Positions 11,507 through 24,876 of a stretch of 64,000 nt of DNA are shown here, piece by piece (the stretch's first letter is position 1; each line of letters starts with the position of its first letter). The position numbers and the translations under genes were made by a program. The DNA is from Neoscytalidium dimidiatum (Eukaryota; Ascomycota; Dothideomycetes; Botryosphaeriales; Botryosphaeriaceae), in assembly GCA_037367355.1 (NCBI GenBank), contig CM074695.1, positions 2,294,001 through 2,358,000 on the forward strand. The letters are read 5' to 3'. The notes beneath the pieces are model-generated. The model saw only the letters and a program-made list of their open reading frames with translations. It did not search any database and was not told the origin of the DNA.

Positions 11507-13238
11507 AAGGCACGGGTTGGACCACCAGCCGGTTCGCGCAGGCCGAAGCACAGGCGCTCCGCCAAACGTTTTCCATGCCTATACTTGCATCCCCATTGGT
11601 AGGCTGTAGACGGGCACCGCGGTCGTCGCAGGGCTGGACCGCCCACATATCCGCAGGGTGGTTCCATTTTCTGCAGCGGCGCCTGGCGCGGGACGCTGGA
11701 CTAAAATCCCCTTCCCGCGCAGGCACTGCGTCTGCCGCGCCCCTGCACCAGCCGGCACCGCACCCAGCCCGCTGCGCTTCCCCCTCACCCAAGCCGGCCA
11801 GTCGACGTCGAATTCCTCCACCGATGGCTGCGCCAGCGGGCCACGATTAGGTCGGCCGGCGAACACCGTCGCGCCGGGCCTGGGACTTTGACTGACGTCG
11901 TTGCGCTGCCTTATCCGCCGCACTGGCACCCGGGATTAGCGTGTATCCGCGAGGCTGGGTCTGGGGAAGGCCCCGAAAGAAGCAGCATGGCCAGACAAGC
12001 GGCGAGGTTGGTGGGCGCTGCCCAGCCGCCAGCGGCTATTTGTCTCGTATCGCTCCAATCGTTCGATCCGCTCCACATATCCTTTCCTTTTGATTCTTGA
12101 TCTTGCGGGCACTAAAATTGGCGAGCGCTGACTGCCAACCCCACCTGACCTCCGGCTGCCCAATTCGTCTCCACCACTGACGGCACCGCCGTGTCCAGAC
12201 CTCGCACCGTCAGTCGTGCCCTGCCTATTGTAGTGCCCGACAAATATCCGCCCTGCTTAAGCGGAGGTCCCACTTGCGATCAGAAGTGGATTTGCAATCG
12301 AGCCCAAGCAAGAACGGGGCCCCTGGTGTTTCACACCACATCTGCTTGCTTTTTTCCTCATAACAATCCCTGTCGCTGTGCAATACCCCCCAATCATTCT
12401 GGTCGGCACATGCGGCTCTCGTCACGTCAAATTCCCTCCTTTTTCGCCTAATCGTCGTTCACTTTACCGTGAGACATGCTTCTCTACCAGGTACCCAAGC
12501 CCGCGGCTGCGGGCCACAGACCATCTGCATCATGCGGGCCATTGTGATTATAGCTGCTTTTTGTCTCGAACAGCCGTCGGGCAGCATAGTGGCATGATCT
12601 AGTGAGGCACCACACTAGGATTGCTCATCATGAGGGTGTAGGTGATTCTGTGTGTCAACCTCTTCCTCACCGAGTCCCCAACAGCATCACTAGCTCTTCG
12701 CCATCACGCCGATCAGCTTGTCCACACTTCTTCGACCATTGCCCATCATTAACCGCCGACAGGCATTCTAGGGGAAAGGGTGCTGAAGAAGTCACGTACT
12801 AGGCAGCCTCACTAACCAAATTCACCAATGATCACATTCGAAACCGGCAAGACCTCACGATGCCCATACACACCGGGCAATACAATGAATGTGATCAGTC
12901 ACTTCCACCATCAATTCCCACCACGAAAAAAAAAAATTAGAAAAAGAATTGTTACTGATGGCGGCGGCAGCACCGGAAGCACCAGCGTTTCCCAAATGGG
13001 CATGGAGACCTCCACCGCGGCGACGCCGCCACTACACCGCCTTTCTTCACAATCATCAGGCCGAAAGGAAAGGGAGAAGACAAGAAGGACAAGGACACAA
13101 ATCTTTGCCTTGTCACGAGTCACCATCTGAACAGGCGATGAACTGCGACACGCGTCATGCAGCACGACCAAGTTGGACACACAAGCCTCTTCCTTTTTTT
13201 CCGCATCCGCGCCGCGAAAACCCAATCTCGCCGGAGAG

Positions 13239-13292
13239 CCCGAGTCCGCGGCCATGGGCGAATGTGAGATTGCCCACGGCCGCGGACTCGGG
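13239..13292. repeat. 21-bp inverted repeat with 12-nt loop
   Basis: Arms 13239-13259 and 13272-13292 are reverse complements at 20 of 21 positions (one mismatch in the CCATGGGC/GCCCACGG part), separated by 12 nt. Each arm carries the SacII-type core CCGCGG. It would form a strong hairpin or cruciform. No gene lies within 1.7 kb in either direction, so it is not an evident terminator. Confidence 0.85.
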
Positions 13293-15072
13293 TGTGAGGA
13301 TGTGCGAAAAAGATTGCCCATTACCTACGGGCATAATGCAGCGCCCGACATCACTCTGTTCATCCCTCGCACGATGTCGCCTCTTTCGGACCTGCGGGGA
13401 GATTCGCTCGTTTGGCACCTATGTACGAGCGCGAAGCGGCGGCGAGCACATCAGCTCGCGCGCATTCAGCTCTATGCTCGTTGCCGCGCTTCCCCGAGAC
13501 CATCAACCCCCATAGGCACTGACTCGGGGCGGCATTAATTTCTCTGCATGTCTCTGTCCTTTCTTCAACATCGCATTCAGCTCGCTACCGCTCGTCTGCC
13601 TGACTGCCTGCGTGCGTGCCTGCCTGTACGCTGTCGGTATGACAAAACCGTGGACAGAGACACGAGCAAGAAGTAGGCAAACATTTCACGTACATATGCA
13701 AGCCGCATGCGGGTCTCTTCCCCGCCGAATTTCCCCCCACCTTTTTTTTTTTCACCTGCCAGAAACGCAACGATCACGATCGGGGGCAAGAGCGGTGTGT
13801 ACGTTCGTCGAATCTCTTGATTTCCATTATCTACTTTGCATCCTCCTGCGCGCCAACAATTAGGCAAACAGAAGGAAAGGAAGGGGGGGAAAAAAGGCAG
13901 AAAATCAATAAATGCAAGAACACCGTCGTCTCATGCATAGCAGTTGAGACATGTCATGCCGAAAGCGTTTCTGTACGTCTGTCGGTCTGTCGGGCTTTAC
14001 ACCAAAATAAAATTATTATTATTATTATTTTTCCAATGCCGTGGAGCCGGATCGGTGTCGAACGCAGCTCGCGTGGCATGAACTGGACTGGGGTGCGTGG
14101 GAGGGGTTTGACGTCGGACCGGGTGGCTGGATGCCACCTGCATCTTGAGCGGTTTTTTTTTTGTAATTGCCTCGCCATATTTTTTTACCGGGCGTCGTGG
14201 TGAGACCGCCTGTTCTCTGCATCGTGATACCCATTGCCATGGTCGTGGGCGGGGCCTGTTTTTCATTTCCCTCGGGTTTGAGGCCGGGTGGTGAGAATAG
14301 GATGCCCGGCCTAGGTGGAAAGAGCGCGGAGAAGAAAACCATTATATATATATATAAGAAGTACATTAAAAGGTTATCTCGCGGTCAATGTTTACGTATA
14401 GCCACCCTTGATATGAGGAAACAGACGTGTAGCTGCGACTTCGAGCGACTTCGCAATGCCGACAGACCCGGAGGGCAAGCAAAGAGGCAGCATGGCCCCC
14501 AAGTCTTCCCAGGTTCCCGGGAAACGGGTAGTACGAGACATAACGTTTAGTAAGCCAACAAGTCCGATGGATAGTCAAATGTATGTTTTCTTTCCAGCGT
14601 GCTATAGTACAGTTGTTGTCCGATGCTACCGTGATCCAGTTCCAACCATGCCATCTGGAAGTCTCTAATCCAAGTCCATGCAATGCTATACGCCAGTGGT
14701 ATATAAATAACTTTCCAATCCCATACTTTGTTTGAGCGACCGTGGGTATCTTTTCAAAAAGAAGAAAGAAAGGAATCAAAACCCAACTAAATGCCAAGCA
14801 ATTGAACGGTTTGAAAAAAAGGGGGAAAAAAAAATGCAAAAGCCATGCATGCAACAAAATCAAATAGCAAACACCGCTCGCTCGCTGCAACGCTTGCTCT
14901 TTTCGCGCAGCTCGTCATGCTTCGTGAGAAATAGTCATGAGAAACAAACGGAAGAACAAAAGAGATAAACTCCACCCATCAAAAGCTTGCACGCCATCTT
15001 GATAGCGCCAGCTACTCCGACGAAGAAAAGAGAAATATAGAGTAGAAGAAGAGGTATCACTCTTCTTCAGAC

Positions 15073-18000
15073 TCAAAACCAAGCCCCCGTCCAACCTTTT
15101 CTCTTCAGTCCTTCAGTCACTCGCACGCACCCACCAATCAGCTCACCAGGCGCCTCGGTGCCGCTCAAAGCTTCGCAAGCCCAATTAAGGACGGCTTCGG
15201 CGCCATTGCGCCAGGTATGCAGAAGCGTGTCAATAGTATTGACAGAGCGTGCCGCCTCTTCTGTAAGGAACGCGCTGACGGCGAGCACAGCATCCTCAGC
15301 GTTCTGGTGATGAGGAGGGGTGTGGATGATGGGAGGTGTGAGAGTGAAAGGGGTGTGCGAGGCAGGAGAAGCAGCCACAGCGGCCCAGAGGACCAACGAG
15401 GCGTAGAAGAATACGAGCTCAGCGCCGGGCGGCAGCGCTGAGCATGCGTCGACAACATTGGTGTCAGCGGCAAGACGAAGTGCGGCAAGCGCGTCCTCAA
15501 GGGCAGCGTGCGCCTGCTGCGGTCGGTCGGTAGCCGAAGGATCGTTCAGTCCGTTGGTCCAGTGCTTGAGTGTCTGCTTGGCTTCAGCATGCTCCTCGCT
15601 GCGCACCTTCTCACTGAATACCCATGTTTCTCCTGCAACGGCAAGGAGAGCGCGGAGAGGGGTCGATGATGCGAGACGGATGCCATGAATAGCCAGGCGA
15701 GTCGCCTTGCTGCCTGTGTTGGATTCCATATCGTCAAGCGCGTCATCACGGCTGTTGTGCACCCATACTGTTTGCGCGGCCTGGAATTCGTCAAGGGTTT
15801 CTCCGTCCGTGGGTGCGACCGCAGCATTTGCGCCTGTCCTTCTAAGAGATAGGCCATTGAGTCTTGGAAGCATTTCTCGCCATGTCCACTGAGGAGCGTC
15901 CCAAGCCGCGAGGGGCGCAGGCGTGGGAAGGCTGAGACCCGGCATCGCGGTTTCGGCGAACTTGGAGTCGGCGACTTGGCGAATGAGCAGGGTAGTGGCT
16001 TGCGCTTCAAGGATGGCGCATGCCGTCAGCAGGCGTGTCTTCTCAGAAGCGTTGACCCAGGCTCTCCATTGGCGGGAAAGCGTGCTATCGTCCGAATGCG
16101 GCGGAAGCGGCACGAGACTATCGACCGAGGCGGTGGGATGAGAAGCATAGTCGGCAGCAAGCTGAAGATCAGTTAGCACAAGGCCTTGGTACTAGCTCCG
16201 ATTGCACCATTGGTGGGAAATTGCGCTTGGTTTTCTTGCGCATGTTGGAAGTGGGGGCCAAAACACTTACCCTACGGAACATGCCTTTGAAAGTAGCGGA
16301 AAGGCAGTTCGATGCGCGTTTGCCGCGGAATTGGGAAAGAATCTCGATGAGGAAGACGGCTTGCATGTCGCAAATGCGAGCATTGGTTGGCAGACCCTCG
16401 TGCTCGCGCTGTGGCGGTCAGTCTTGAATTTGAGGTTACTTCCGAGATAGGGTTGGTTACCTTCGCCAGCGCCTTCAGACATTTCTCATGCAACGCCCTG
16501 CTCTCCGCCCTTGCACCGACAACGCTGGAATACTGCGCGCCTACTGCTATCATGGCAGCCAGGCACAGCGGTTTTTCAGCGCTGAAAACGAATGTCGGGC
16601 GGTGCTTGATCGGGAAGTGCGGGTGGAAAGCCTGCCAATATTTATCGAGGTGTTCAATCATCTGCTGAGGGTCAATAGACGGAATACCGAGCGGTTGTGG
16701 TGGGAACAACAGACGGTACTCTTCGGTGTCGAGGTCGTCAAAGGACCGGTAAGACGCAGTAGTGCTCGTGGAGAAATAGGAAGCCGGGTGCATTTGGTGG
16801 TGCTCGGTGGGGTAGTTGTAGATGGACGTATCGGAGGTGGCATACGAGGCAACGCCAGAGCTGCCCGAGAACGAGGTGTGGCTCTGGTCGGCGCGGTCGA
16901 CATCAAGCCAGTAGAAAGGCTGCGTCGAAGCGGCGGATGCGGGAGAGCGTGGTGCAGTCGGCTGCGTCCAAGCGTCCATGAAGGAGGCGTTGGAGAGCGT
17001 GCGCGGGCGGTAGGCAGGGTACGGGTGCGGGACGTATCCGAAGTCATTTGGGTACTGGGACATGTTTGCGGGAGAAGCGTAGTCACTGTTCCCCACAGGA
17101 TACTCCGGGGGCGGACTGCTCCAGCGGTAGTCGTTAAAGATTGAACCAGTGTGGATCAAATCGACGGCACCAACTGGGGCCTGGCTCCTCGCGAACGAAT
17201 CCGCAGGGTGGAACTTCATGTTTGGCGCACTGCAGACGGCGTCAGCAAGTTTGTAACGAGACATGAAACAACAGCCAGGCATGAGCAAGAGAGACAAGGA
17301 AAAGAAAGGAAAAGAAGATGTGAGCAACCCTGATTTCCCCTCCCGCACGAAAACTCACTTAAAGACCTGTCTAAGAAAAGCGCCTGATTGGATAGTGTTA
17401 CGACGAAACCGAGATTGTGAATACCTTGAAGTTGTAGCGGGCATAGCAGGCTCAATGCCAGACGAGGCGACAGGATACGACTGAGCCTCGACAGGGCGGG
17501 CAACGGGCTGGGTCGCGGGCGGAGCCGGGGTGACGGCATCCCCGGACATGTACGAGTCGCGGCTCGCGACAGAGCTCCTGCGCCTCTCGTCATCCCCATG
17601 CTGGGAGGGGTCCTGGCTGTGGCTCGCATTCGCATTAGCAGGGGCACGGGGCAGGGCGGGACAGGGTTGCAGATGAGGGTTCACTCACTGTCGCTCGCGG
17701 TGTCGCTCGAGCAGGTCGGTCCTGTGGAAAGTCTTTCCGCAGCCGGGCCAGTCGCACTGCAGGGTGGAGTCGCTGTGGTTCTGTTGGTGTCTCCTGTGCA
17801 GGCAGTCAGCTTCTAGGCAGCCGCAGGCAGCAACGCAGGGTGGGGCACTCACCTCAAATGCTCGGCCCGAGTGTAGCTCTGCAGGCAATAGATCGTCAGT
17901 CGGAGAACTTGATCCGCGGCAGCGAGGAATGTGCACCGCTCCCCAACGCCCAGGCCGGCTTGAGGCAGAAAGCATGTTGTTGCCTTGCGCCCTGGCATTG

Positions 18001-18583
18001 CTGGGTGTGGCATGGGGGGTGGTGGGAGCGTGCGTGCGTGCGTGCGTGCGTGCGCTCGTGCGCATGACTCGGGACGACGACCGCCGTGCCGAGCCATGGT
18101 CCAGACGGAAACGGGAGGGGATCAACGTACCTTTCCGCACGCTTCGCAGAGATGGACCTTGAGGCCCTTCTTCGCCTTGGAGATGCGACCGGTTTTGGTG
18201 TACTTGGTCGGCATTTCCGACGGGCTGGCAGAGCGTTGCATGGCGGCGGCAGAGGAAGAGGAAGCGGCAGCGTTGTCGCGGGACGAGCCGTCGCGGTGGG
18301 GGCTGAGAGCCTTTGTGCTGGAACGGCGGGGGCCAGAGATGCTAGACGACGACTTCAAGGAACGGCGGCCGTCATCCGACGACAGTGAGGCACGGCGATG
18401 GCTGGAGGAGTGCGTGAACTGCTGCTGGTGGTGCGCCGGTGGGGTGGGTGCTCCGGTCGAGGACGTCGATGCCTGGTAGGCGGCGCTGGAGGAGGTGCTG
18501 GCGGTGGCGGGGGCGCGGTGAGGAGTGGTGGTGCTGGTCGACGCCGACGACGACGATGGCTGAGGTCTGCTGTGGTCTGCCAT
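15073..18583 (-). CDS. C2H2 zinc-finger transcription factor with fungal-specific TF domain
   Basis: Nuclear DNA-binding regulator; targets unknown. Seven exons on the minus strand: 18583-18131, 17878-17853, 17793-17689, 17616-17359, 17229-16461, 16408-16271, 16161-15073 (945 aa), phases consistent throughout. The start at 18583 (MADHSRPQ) opens a Ser/Thr/Ala-rich N-terminus. Finger 1 is CX2CX12HX3H (HLCEACGKSYTRAEHLRRH) at about 146-166; finger 2 is CX4CX12HX3H (CDWPGCGKTFHRTDLLERH) at about 171-193. A low-complexity linker follows, then the fungal TF middle homology domain from about 460 (HFPIKHRPTF, AMIAVGAQYS). Finger 1 spans three exons including a 26-nt microexon. The exon 4 donor could instead be a GTATTC 39 nt upstream in the same phase, which would drop 22 residues or so. 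The C2H2 plus TF-domain layout resembles the klf1/AmdX type, but I do not assign an orthologue. Confidence 0.9.
18029..18054. repeat. Tetranucleotide (CGTG)n repeat in an intron
   Basis: About six and a half copies of CGTG, lying in intron 1 (17879-18130) of the transcription factor gene, the longest intron of that gene. Confidence 0.85.
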
Positions 18584-21517
18584 GGGCCGCGGTGGTGGTC
18601 CAAAAGGATATATATGCTGGCTTGGGATATTACTCGCGGAGATCGCCAGGCCCACTTCAGGTGCTGGCGGATTGGCAGGGCCCTGTAAGGCAGATGATGA
18701 GATGGACGAAGCCTGTACCAGGTGCCAAAGCAGGGCTGTGGTAGGCTGTGAGCGGCCCAACTGCACGCCGGGAGATAATTAAAGGTTGGCCCTAGAGGAG
18801 GGGGGCCCAGATCTGGAGATCCCAAGTGGTACGCGCTCTGGAGCGGGAAATTTTTAGCACATATTCCGGTTGGGGAAGGTAGAGGGGGGGATCGGAACGA
18901 GGCCTGAGAATAGCACCTCTGAGGGACGTACGTCTCAAGCGAGCCTTAGCCTTAGTCTGAGGGCATAGGAAGAATCGAAGCGGACGGGTGGTGTGTGCTA
19001 ACCTTGGTCCTGGAGCGGATGGCTGGCGCGTCACATCATCATCCTGCTGCGGCAGGCATATAAGGATGGCGCTGTGCTTTCGGCGAGCATGTACGGGTCC
19101 AGAGCGGTGGGTCCGCAAAGACAGCGTTCGGCTGTGCCCAAGCCGGGAAGATTATTATAGAGCGATTGGCAGCAGCCCTGTTGGTCCCTGCCGAGGCGCG
19201 TGTGGGACCTCTGGCACGATCAGATAGACGCAGGTACTCCAATGGCGGCGCGCGGACGCCCGCGCTCGGGGCGTCGCAGGCACGCAGCAGAGAGCAGCGC
19301 CCGCGGCCATTGGCGCGCGCGGACCGTTCCCGTGCAACTGAGAGCGCCCTAACATCAGCCTGTTGGAAGGCGTCGAGGCTTGGACGTGAGTGGTGAGAGG
19401 ACAGCCCGCTATTTTCGGCACCACCACGCATGCACCAAGCCAGCCCTCCAAGCCCTCCAAGCCCTCCGCTGCGCCCTCCCTCCCCGCCGCCGCCGCCGCC
19501 GTCGCCGCCGCCCTGGCTCACGCTGCGTCCGGTGCCCGTCTGCCCGCCTGCCCCTCGCCGCACACGCAGGCCCGCCAGACAGGCGGTCCCGGCTGCGTCA
19601 TGGCAGCCCTTGTGCAGCGCTGGGGCGCCCCATGCGCAGCAGCACCGGCAGCGCCAGCAGCACCAGCAGCAGCAGTAGCAGCACCAGCGGCGGCGGCGCC
19701 GGTCGACAAGTGGCCGGTGGCCGGTCGACAGCGTTGACATCGGCGGCGGCTGGGTGAAGGATCAGCTAGCGGGCTTAGCGCGGCGGCGTGCCGGGGTGAC
19801 CAAATGCCGTTTCAGGCAAGCTCGAGGGCTGCCGCGCTGGCGGTGCGCGTTGCTGCTGGGCCCGATGCCCTTGCGCAAGTCGATTCGATATCAGAAAACG
19901 TGCATGCCCTGCCCGTTTTGCACACACCCTCCGCCGCTCGCTGACTCTTTCCAGCGCGCAAGCGGCCACATGGGGACGCGCGCGCGCTGCTCCACCAGAC
20001 GCCTCCCGGGACAGCCAGCAGCGCGAGAGCTTACAGCGCCTACCGCAGACACACAGAGACGGACAGCCGCGCGCCGTCTGCCAGCCCGCCAGCCCGCAAG
20101 CCCCCGGCCGTCAGCGTCGGGGCAACGTCTGCCCTGCCCAGCTATTTTCGGCGCCAGCGTCCAGCTTGTCGTTAGCCTGCGCGGCCCGGCTCTTGCCAGC
20201 GAGCCAGGCGACGGCGCCACGGGCGTGGGTTCTCTCAAAACTTGGTGACCCTCACACGGCCTGCCCGCGCGCGTCTCCACAACCATTGGCCGCACCGCTG
20301 GGACTAGCGGAAAGCTTGAGGGGACATCCCGTCACCCGCCTCCTGGGGACCCCGTCTCATGAAACGCGTGCGCATGGTGTTGAGATGGCCGCGCCTGAGC
20401 GCGTACAACACGGCGCTGGTTGGTGCTCGCGGCGACGAAGCTTGAGCAACCGGACGAACTGCTCGCCGCTGCTTATCGATGCATTGGCAACCTCCGTCCT
20501 CCGAGCTCCGGCGGCACACGTGGAGTGTCGGCACGGCGCTGTGGGCGTTGGAGATCTCGAGAGCCACGCAGATGGTGGAGATTCGCGGCGTGCCGGGTTC
20601 CCCGTCAGGCGAAAGGCTGGGCAAGTGGACTGGACCACACTGGAGTCGGTGGACTGGGGTGGAGCGCTGACTCGAGACGGGTATCGCAAATTCCAATTTC
20701 GTGGCCGATGGTGTTGATGGACGATGCGCTGCTCCTGATCGCCGCGGCGGCCTGTCCGTTCTGGCGCGCGTGCGCGCCGTTTGCCGCAGTGCGCGCGCAC
20801 GCAGAGTTAGATCGCGCGAGCGCTCCAGCCGGCAGCCCTGCCAATTCTCCAAAACAACCCTGCGCGGATATCGCCATCCCCTCACTGCTCCCTCCCCGCT
20901 GCTCCCAAGCTTCCCAGCTCGCATGCTCGCATGCTCCCCTCGCACGCCTGCACGCTCTCCGACTCGTCAATCGCAATCTCGGCCTCGGCCGCGCGCGACC
21001 CGGCTGCACCAGCGCCCCCGGGTAGCTGTCCCAGTGCCTGCGAGCGTATTCCCGGCGGGCTGGAGGCGCCCCCGGTTGAACAGCATGACGCGACCGGCAG
21101 CAGGACGCCCGCTGGCCAATGTGCTGCTGCTGCGAGGTTTGAGCCGCAAAATCAGACTGAGTCGCACGGCAAGGCACGCCTCGCCCGTGCAATAATAATA
21201 ATGCTGCCCATGTGCGCAGAGCAGCAACTTCGCAATCGCTTTCGCACTTCGGCGTTAATCATGTTATTGTCGCAGCTCCCCTCACGTCCCCTACTCATCA
21301 ACGAGACAGCCGTGCAATCTAGCCGTTGCAGGCAACGTCGTGCGGATCGTTCGCTATCGGTCAAGATCCAGACGGCAGCGGGTGGCCAGCGCGCGCCCGC
21401 TCCGCTTCGACACGGTGGACGGGCGTTTTTTTTTTTTTTTTTCACCACCACCACCCACCAGCTGCTGCCGTCATCGCAGCTCCACGCGCCACGGGCTGGA
21501 GGAACGCAGCGGACGGC

Positions 21518-21541
21518 GGGCGGCGGGCGGCGGGCGACGGG
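21518..21541 (+). other. G-quadruplex-type motif
   Basis: Four GGG runs at exactly 7-nt spacing (GGG with loops CGGC, CGGC, CGAC), which fits the canonical G3 plus 4-nt-loop pattern. A closely similar, longer array is at 58834-58871. Confidence 0.75.
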
Positions 21542-23951
21542 CGACGGAGCACCTGCGCCCGTGTGACGGAGACACAGAACCGCCCGGAGAAGTCCTTCTT
21601 GTGCGAGGATGAGGGTGTGGGAGCTCGCAGTGCTCGCCAACCAGGGCGCGGCGGGCGGCGCAGGGATTTCGATCCTTCGAGCACGGATTCGGGAAGGGCG
21701 TTGGAACAGCTGTGGGCGCATGATGGCTGCTGCCGCCAAAAATAGGCAGCAGCAGCGGAACCAGATCCGCGACAAAAGCAACGTTGGTAACAGAGGCGGT
21801 CACTCGGTGATGCGCTCAAAAGGCGGATATTGTCTAAAGAAGAGCAGGCGAAGTTGAGAGAAGCGTGTGTCCGTCTCGGAACCTTAACCTGTTGCGTCAC
21901 CCCTGCCCGACACGTGCTGCACGTGCAACCCGCTTCTCGCTCGCCTCCATCGCCTCCTTGGCCGCTCCTAGCCGTACCGGACCCAGCACCCTCATTTCGA
22001 GTCTCGTTGCTTGATGAATCACAGACCCTGACCCTCTTCCCCGGAGTTAAAGACGCGCGCTATGCCCCGGATATTCCCACTGGCCATCACATCTCGTCTC
22101 TACTCCGTACGCCCTTCAAACTCCGCATAACCCACGCGTCCTCGCGTCCAGGCCCTGAATTAACCCACCGACGCCCAGATGATCCTCTATGGCCATGATT
22201 CATTACGCGAGGCGTCCATTGAGAACGCCACAGAAAGTTTGTTGCAGAAAAGCACGATGCGCCGCACTCCCGTCCAGGGCAATACCCGTGTTTGGGCCTC
22301 CTGAGTGTTCCCTCCCTAATTTTCCTTTTTGGATCGTATGATCTATGCGTGCAGAAACACCGCGCCAGGTGTTCATTGAGCATGATTGCCCAGCCGTGCC
22401 AGTTTCACACAAAAGCCACAAGTTTTGTTGCTGCCCATCCGAACTCCACATATCCACTATGTAGCCGGGTCAGCGCTGCCGGCTTTCTCCATGGCCTGCA
22501 AAACCGCGTGACCTTCTTTGTTTTGCGACGGCTGTAGCTAATGTCTGCCGGCACAGCACACACACACACCCCAAACCCCACTTCAATCTACACGCACTAA
22601 TTTTACTTTTTCACCGCATCGGCCCGGCTTTTGCTGGGTCTGTCGGACACATACGGACCACTCGATCTAGAGCCTCCAAAGCATCATACGCACTGTACTC
22701 GACATGCTACACGCAGTTTCCTTGCTTTTTCCTTCACCAGCAGGCATTAGCACCCAAATGCCGCCTGCGCAACGATTTCAGTTAACACCGATGTAAAGTC
22801 CGACAGCATCTTGTCGATCCGCCACGGAGCGACCAGGCTATCTCCAGAACTCCGACTTCGCAAACTTTGAGACATGTTGGCATCAAAGCTGAAGGATGCG
22901 TGCATACGGACTAATAGACTGCTCTGCTAATAGACGCTCGAACACTATCGATCAGCTCTGAACTTTGCAACCAGCTTCGTGCGCGAACTTCTCAGATTTC
23001 CATTGTCAAGGCCTCCCATTACACTTGCACGAACTTTGAATGCCCGTCAAAGTCGTGAAAAAAATCTCACCCCGCCATACTGCAGCCGCTGCGTCGGAAC
23101 ACAGTAAGAAGCATGAGTGGCGATTGCAAGCGCACAGCATTGCTTCGCGGCATCCCTGCCACTCCACGCCCAACGTCAGATCCTTTTTCATCCCTCAGCA
23201 CCACGCACATATGCACCCCTCACAGCCTCTCTCTTCGCGTGTCTCCCCTTATCGTTATGTCAGCCGCTAGCTTTATTGATCCTTCGTATCCATCCCTCTG
23301 GTACGTTGCCATGTGTTCTCTTTCCCACCCTTTTCCTGATTTCAAATTGCTCGGTGAAAATCTATCCGCGATCCGGATTTTCGAAGCAGCACATACACGG
23401 ATTTCGAAGCAATATTGCTGCTGTAGAACCCATGTCTGTCTTCCTCCTATCGCCTCGCCTTGACACCACTCGTTCATTCGCTGCCCGGTTTTCCGCGCGA
23501 TGGCCGACGATCTTCTTGAATGACCAACCAGCATCCGGCTCGTTACTCAGCGGGCTTAGAACGAAATGAAGAGACTTCCCACTCAGCCGTCCTCGGACAA
23601 ATTGTCACGGCCGAGAAGAACAAGGGCGTGAAAACACCACTCGACAATATCCGTCGGTACAACCTTCTACCGCAAATCCTTCGCCTAAAGCGCAAGTGTA
23701 TGTATGCACTGCATGTGTCGCTCTCCTGCATTCGGAGCGCCTCCTCCGCCACTGCACCATTCGTTACTAACCGGCGCACCAACGCCTTTCATTAGCGCGT
23801 ATGTAAGTAAGAAAGCAACAAGAAGCTCTGCAGGAGACAGCGAGCGGGAGGATTCTTTGTCGAGCGCGCGCGCAAAAAATGGGGAACTCGGCTGGCGTCC
23901 AATGAGGGCCATGTGGCGTAGGAGGGGAACAAGTCTCCTTTTTGCCCGCAC

Positions 23952-23982
<31 letters not shown>

Positions 23983-23993
23983 ACACACACACA
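23952..23993. repeat. CA dinucleotide microsatellite
   Basis: CA repeat interrupted once by a GA step near 23977. It explains the Thr/His and Val/Cys open frames on both strands here. Confidence 0.9.
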
Positions 23994-24876
23994 GAGCGCT
24001 ATGCCATAAGCAAGGCTGCATATGCGGAGAAAGGGAGGACTCCCAAAACGTGTCTGAGATGACGTTTGATGTATCGATGGTAGGCGCGCGGCAACCGGAC
24101 TGCGGACACTCTGCTATTAATAAAACCTGAAGATCTATGGCAGCGTCGTCACTGTGAACCAAAGTGTGGCGGAGGCAAATAAGACGGTGAAGGAAGGATA
24201 GCGCAGCGGCAAAGGGAGAGGTGTGATTCCCTCCCTCTCCCCCCTGAAGTATCAGGCTTGCTGCAGAACGGGGACACCGACTGTCTGAATGAGACGGGAT
24301 GCCTGTAAGAAGACGAGACCTTCACAGATCTACACGATCTACATGATTTGCCCTGCGGGTTCGCGCTCCCCGGAAGATACACTGATAACTGAGCGGTGTA
24401 AAATTGCGGTCAAGCACATATGCTTCTGAAGCAAAGCCGCGCCAGCAGGTGGCCCTTCACAAGCAAAATTGAAAGGATTCCTGTCTCAGGCATGAAACAT
24501 ATTGGAGCCGATCAGAGCCAGAAAGGCCAGTTACTGCAGTTAGCACTTACTGAGGTAAGCTCGAGCACCTGGCTCCCTGCTCACCGTAAAAGGACAGCTT
24601 CATGATAGCATTGTGCCAGAACATTGTGCGATGTGTGGTGACGCGACAGGAACCCTTTTGCTGCAAGTCTCAGTATACTGGTGCAGAAAGCTGTATAAGC
24701 AGTGTATGTGCACAGCTCTTGCTGACACATTTATCGGGCCACTCCAACAGCATATGATATGCAAGTAGCGTCGAAGCAGGTTGGCATCACGCGACAAAGG
24801 ACCTCAAGGAGCCAAGTATGTGCGGAGCAATCCAAATGACAACTCACTATATTGGACAGTATGATACAGCACCTGA

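Larger units (their letters stand above)
9781..15072. other. Long gene-free region
   Basis: Over 5 kb in which no open frame shows a recognisable domain or a consistent exon structure. It holds a four-copy heptanucleotide repeat at 11479-11506, a 21-bp inverted repeat at 13239-13292, short A and T runs near 12926 and 13741, an ATT microsatellite near 14014-14030 and a short AT dinucleotide tract near 14343. The left half is GC-rich and the right half more AT-rich. It probably contains the 3' flank of the transcription factor gene and could host noncoding transcripts; none can be shown from sequence. Confidence 0.5.
18584..24876. other. Large GC-rich gene-free region
   Basis: More than 6 kb between the transcription factor promoter and the 3' end of GUF1. 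From about 19.2 to 21.8 kb it is very GC-rich, so long open frames appear on both strands by chance; their translations are Arg/Pro/Ala/Ser-rich, overlap heavily and show no domain. It includes CCG/CAG-type triplet tracts near 19490 and 19670, a G-quadruplex-type array at 21518-21541, a T16 run near 21426 and a CA microsatellite at 23952-23993. The first part is likely the long 5' regulatory region of the transcription factor gene. Confidence 0.5.

Noticed and set aside
10781..11929. Overlapping frames of 180-273 codons
   Set aside because: Mutually overlapping in opposite frames, crossed by a 7-bp tandem repeat, no motif and no consistent splice structure.
19039..21900. Many long open frames on both strands (up to about 230 codons)
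   Set aside because: They overlap in several frames, are Arg/Pro/Ala/Ser-rich, lack domains and follow from high GC content with few stop codons.
23685..24162. Val/Cys- and Thr/His-repeat frames
   Set aside because: Translations of the CA microsatellite.
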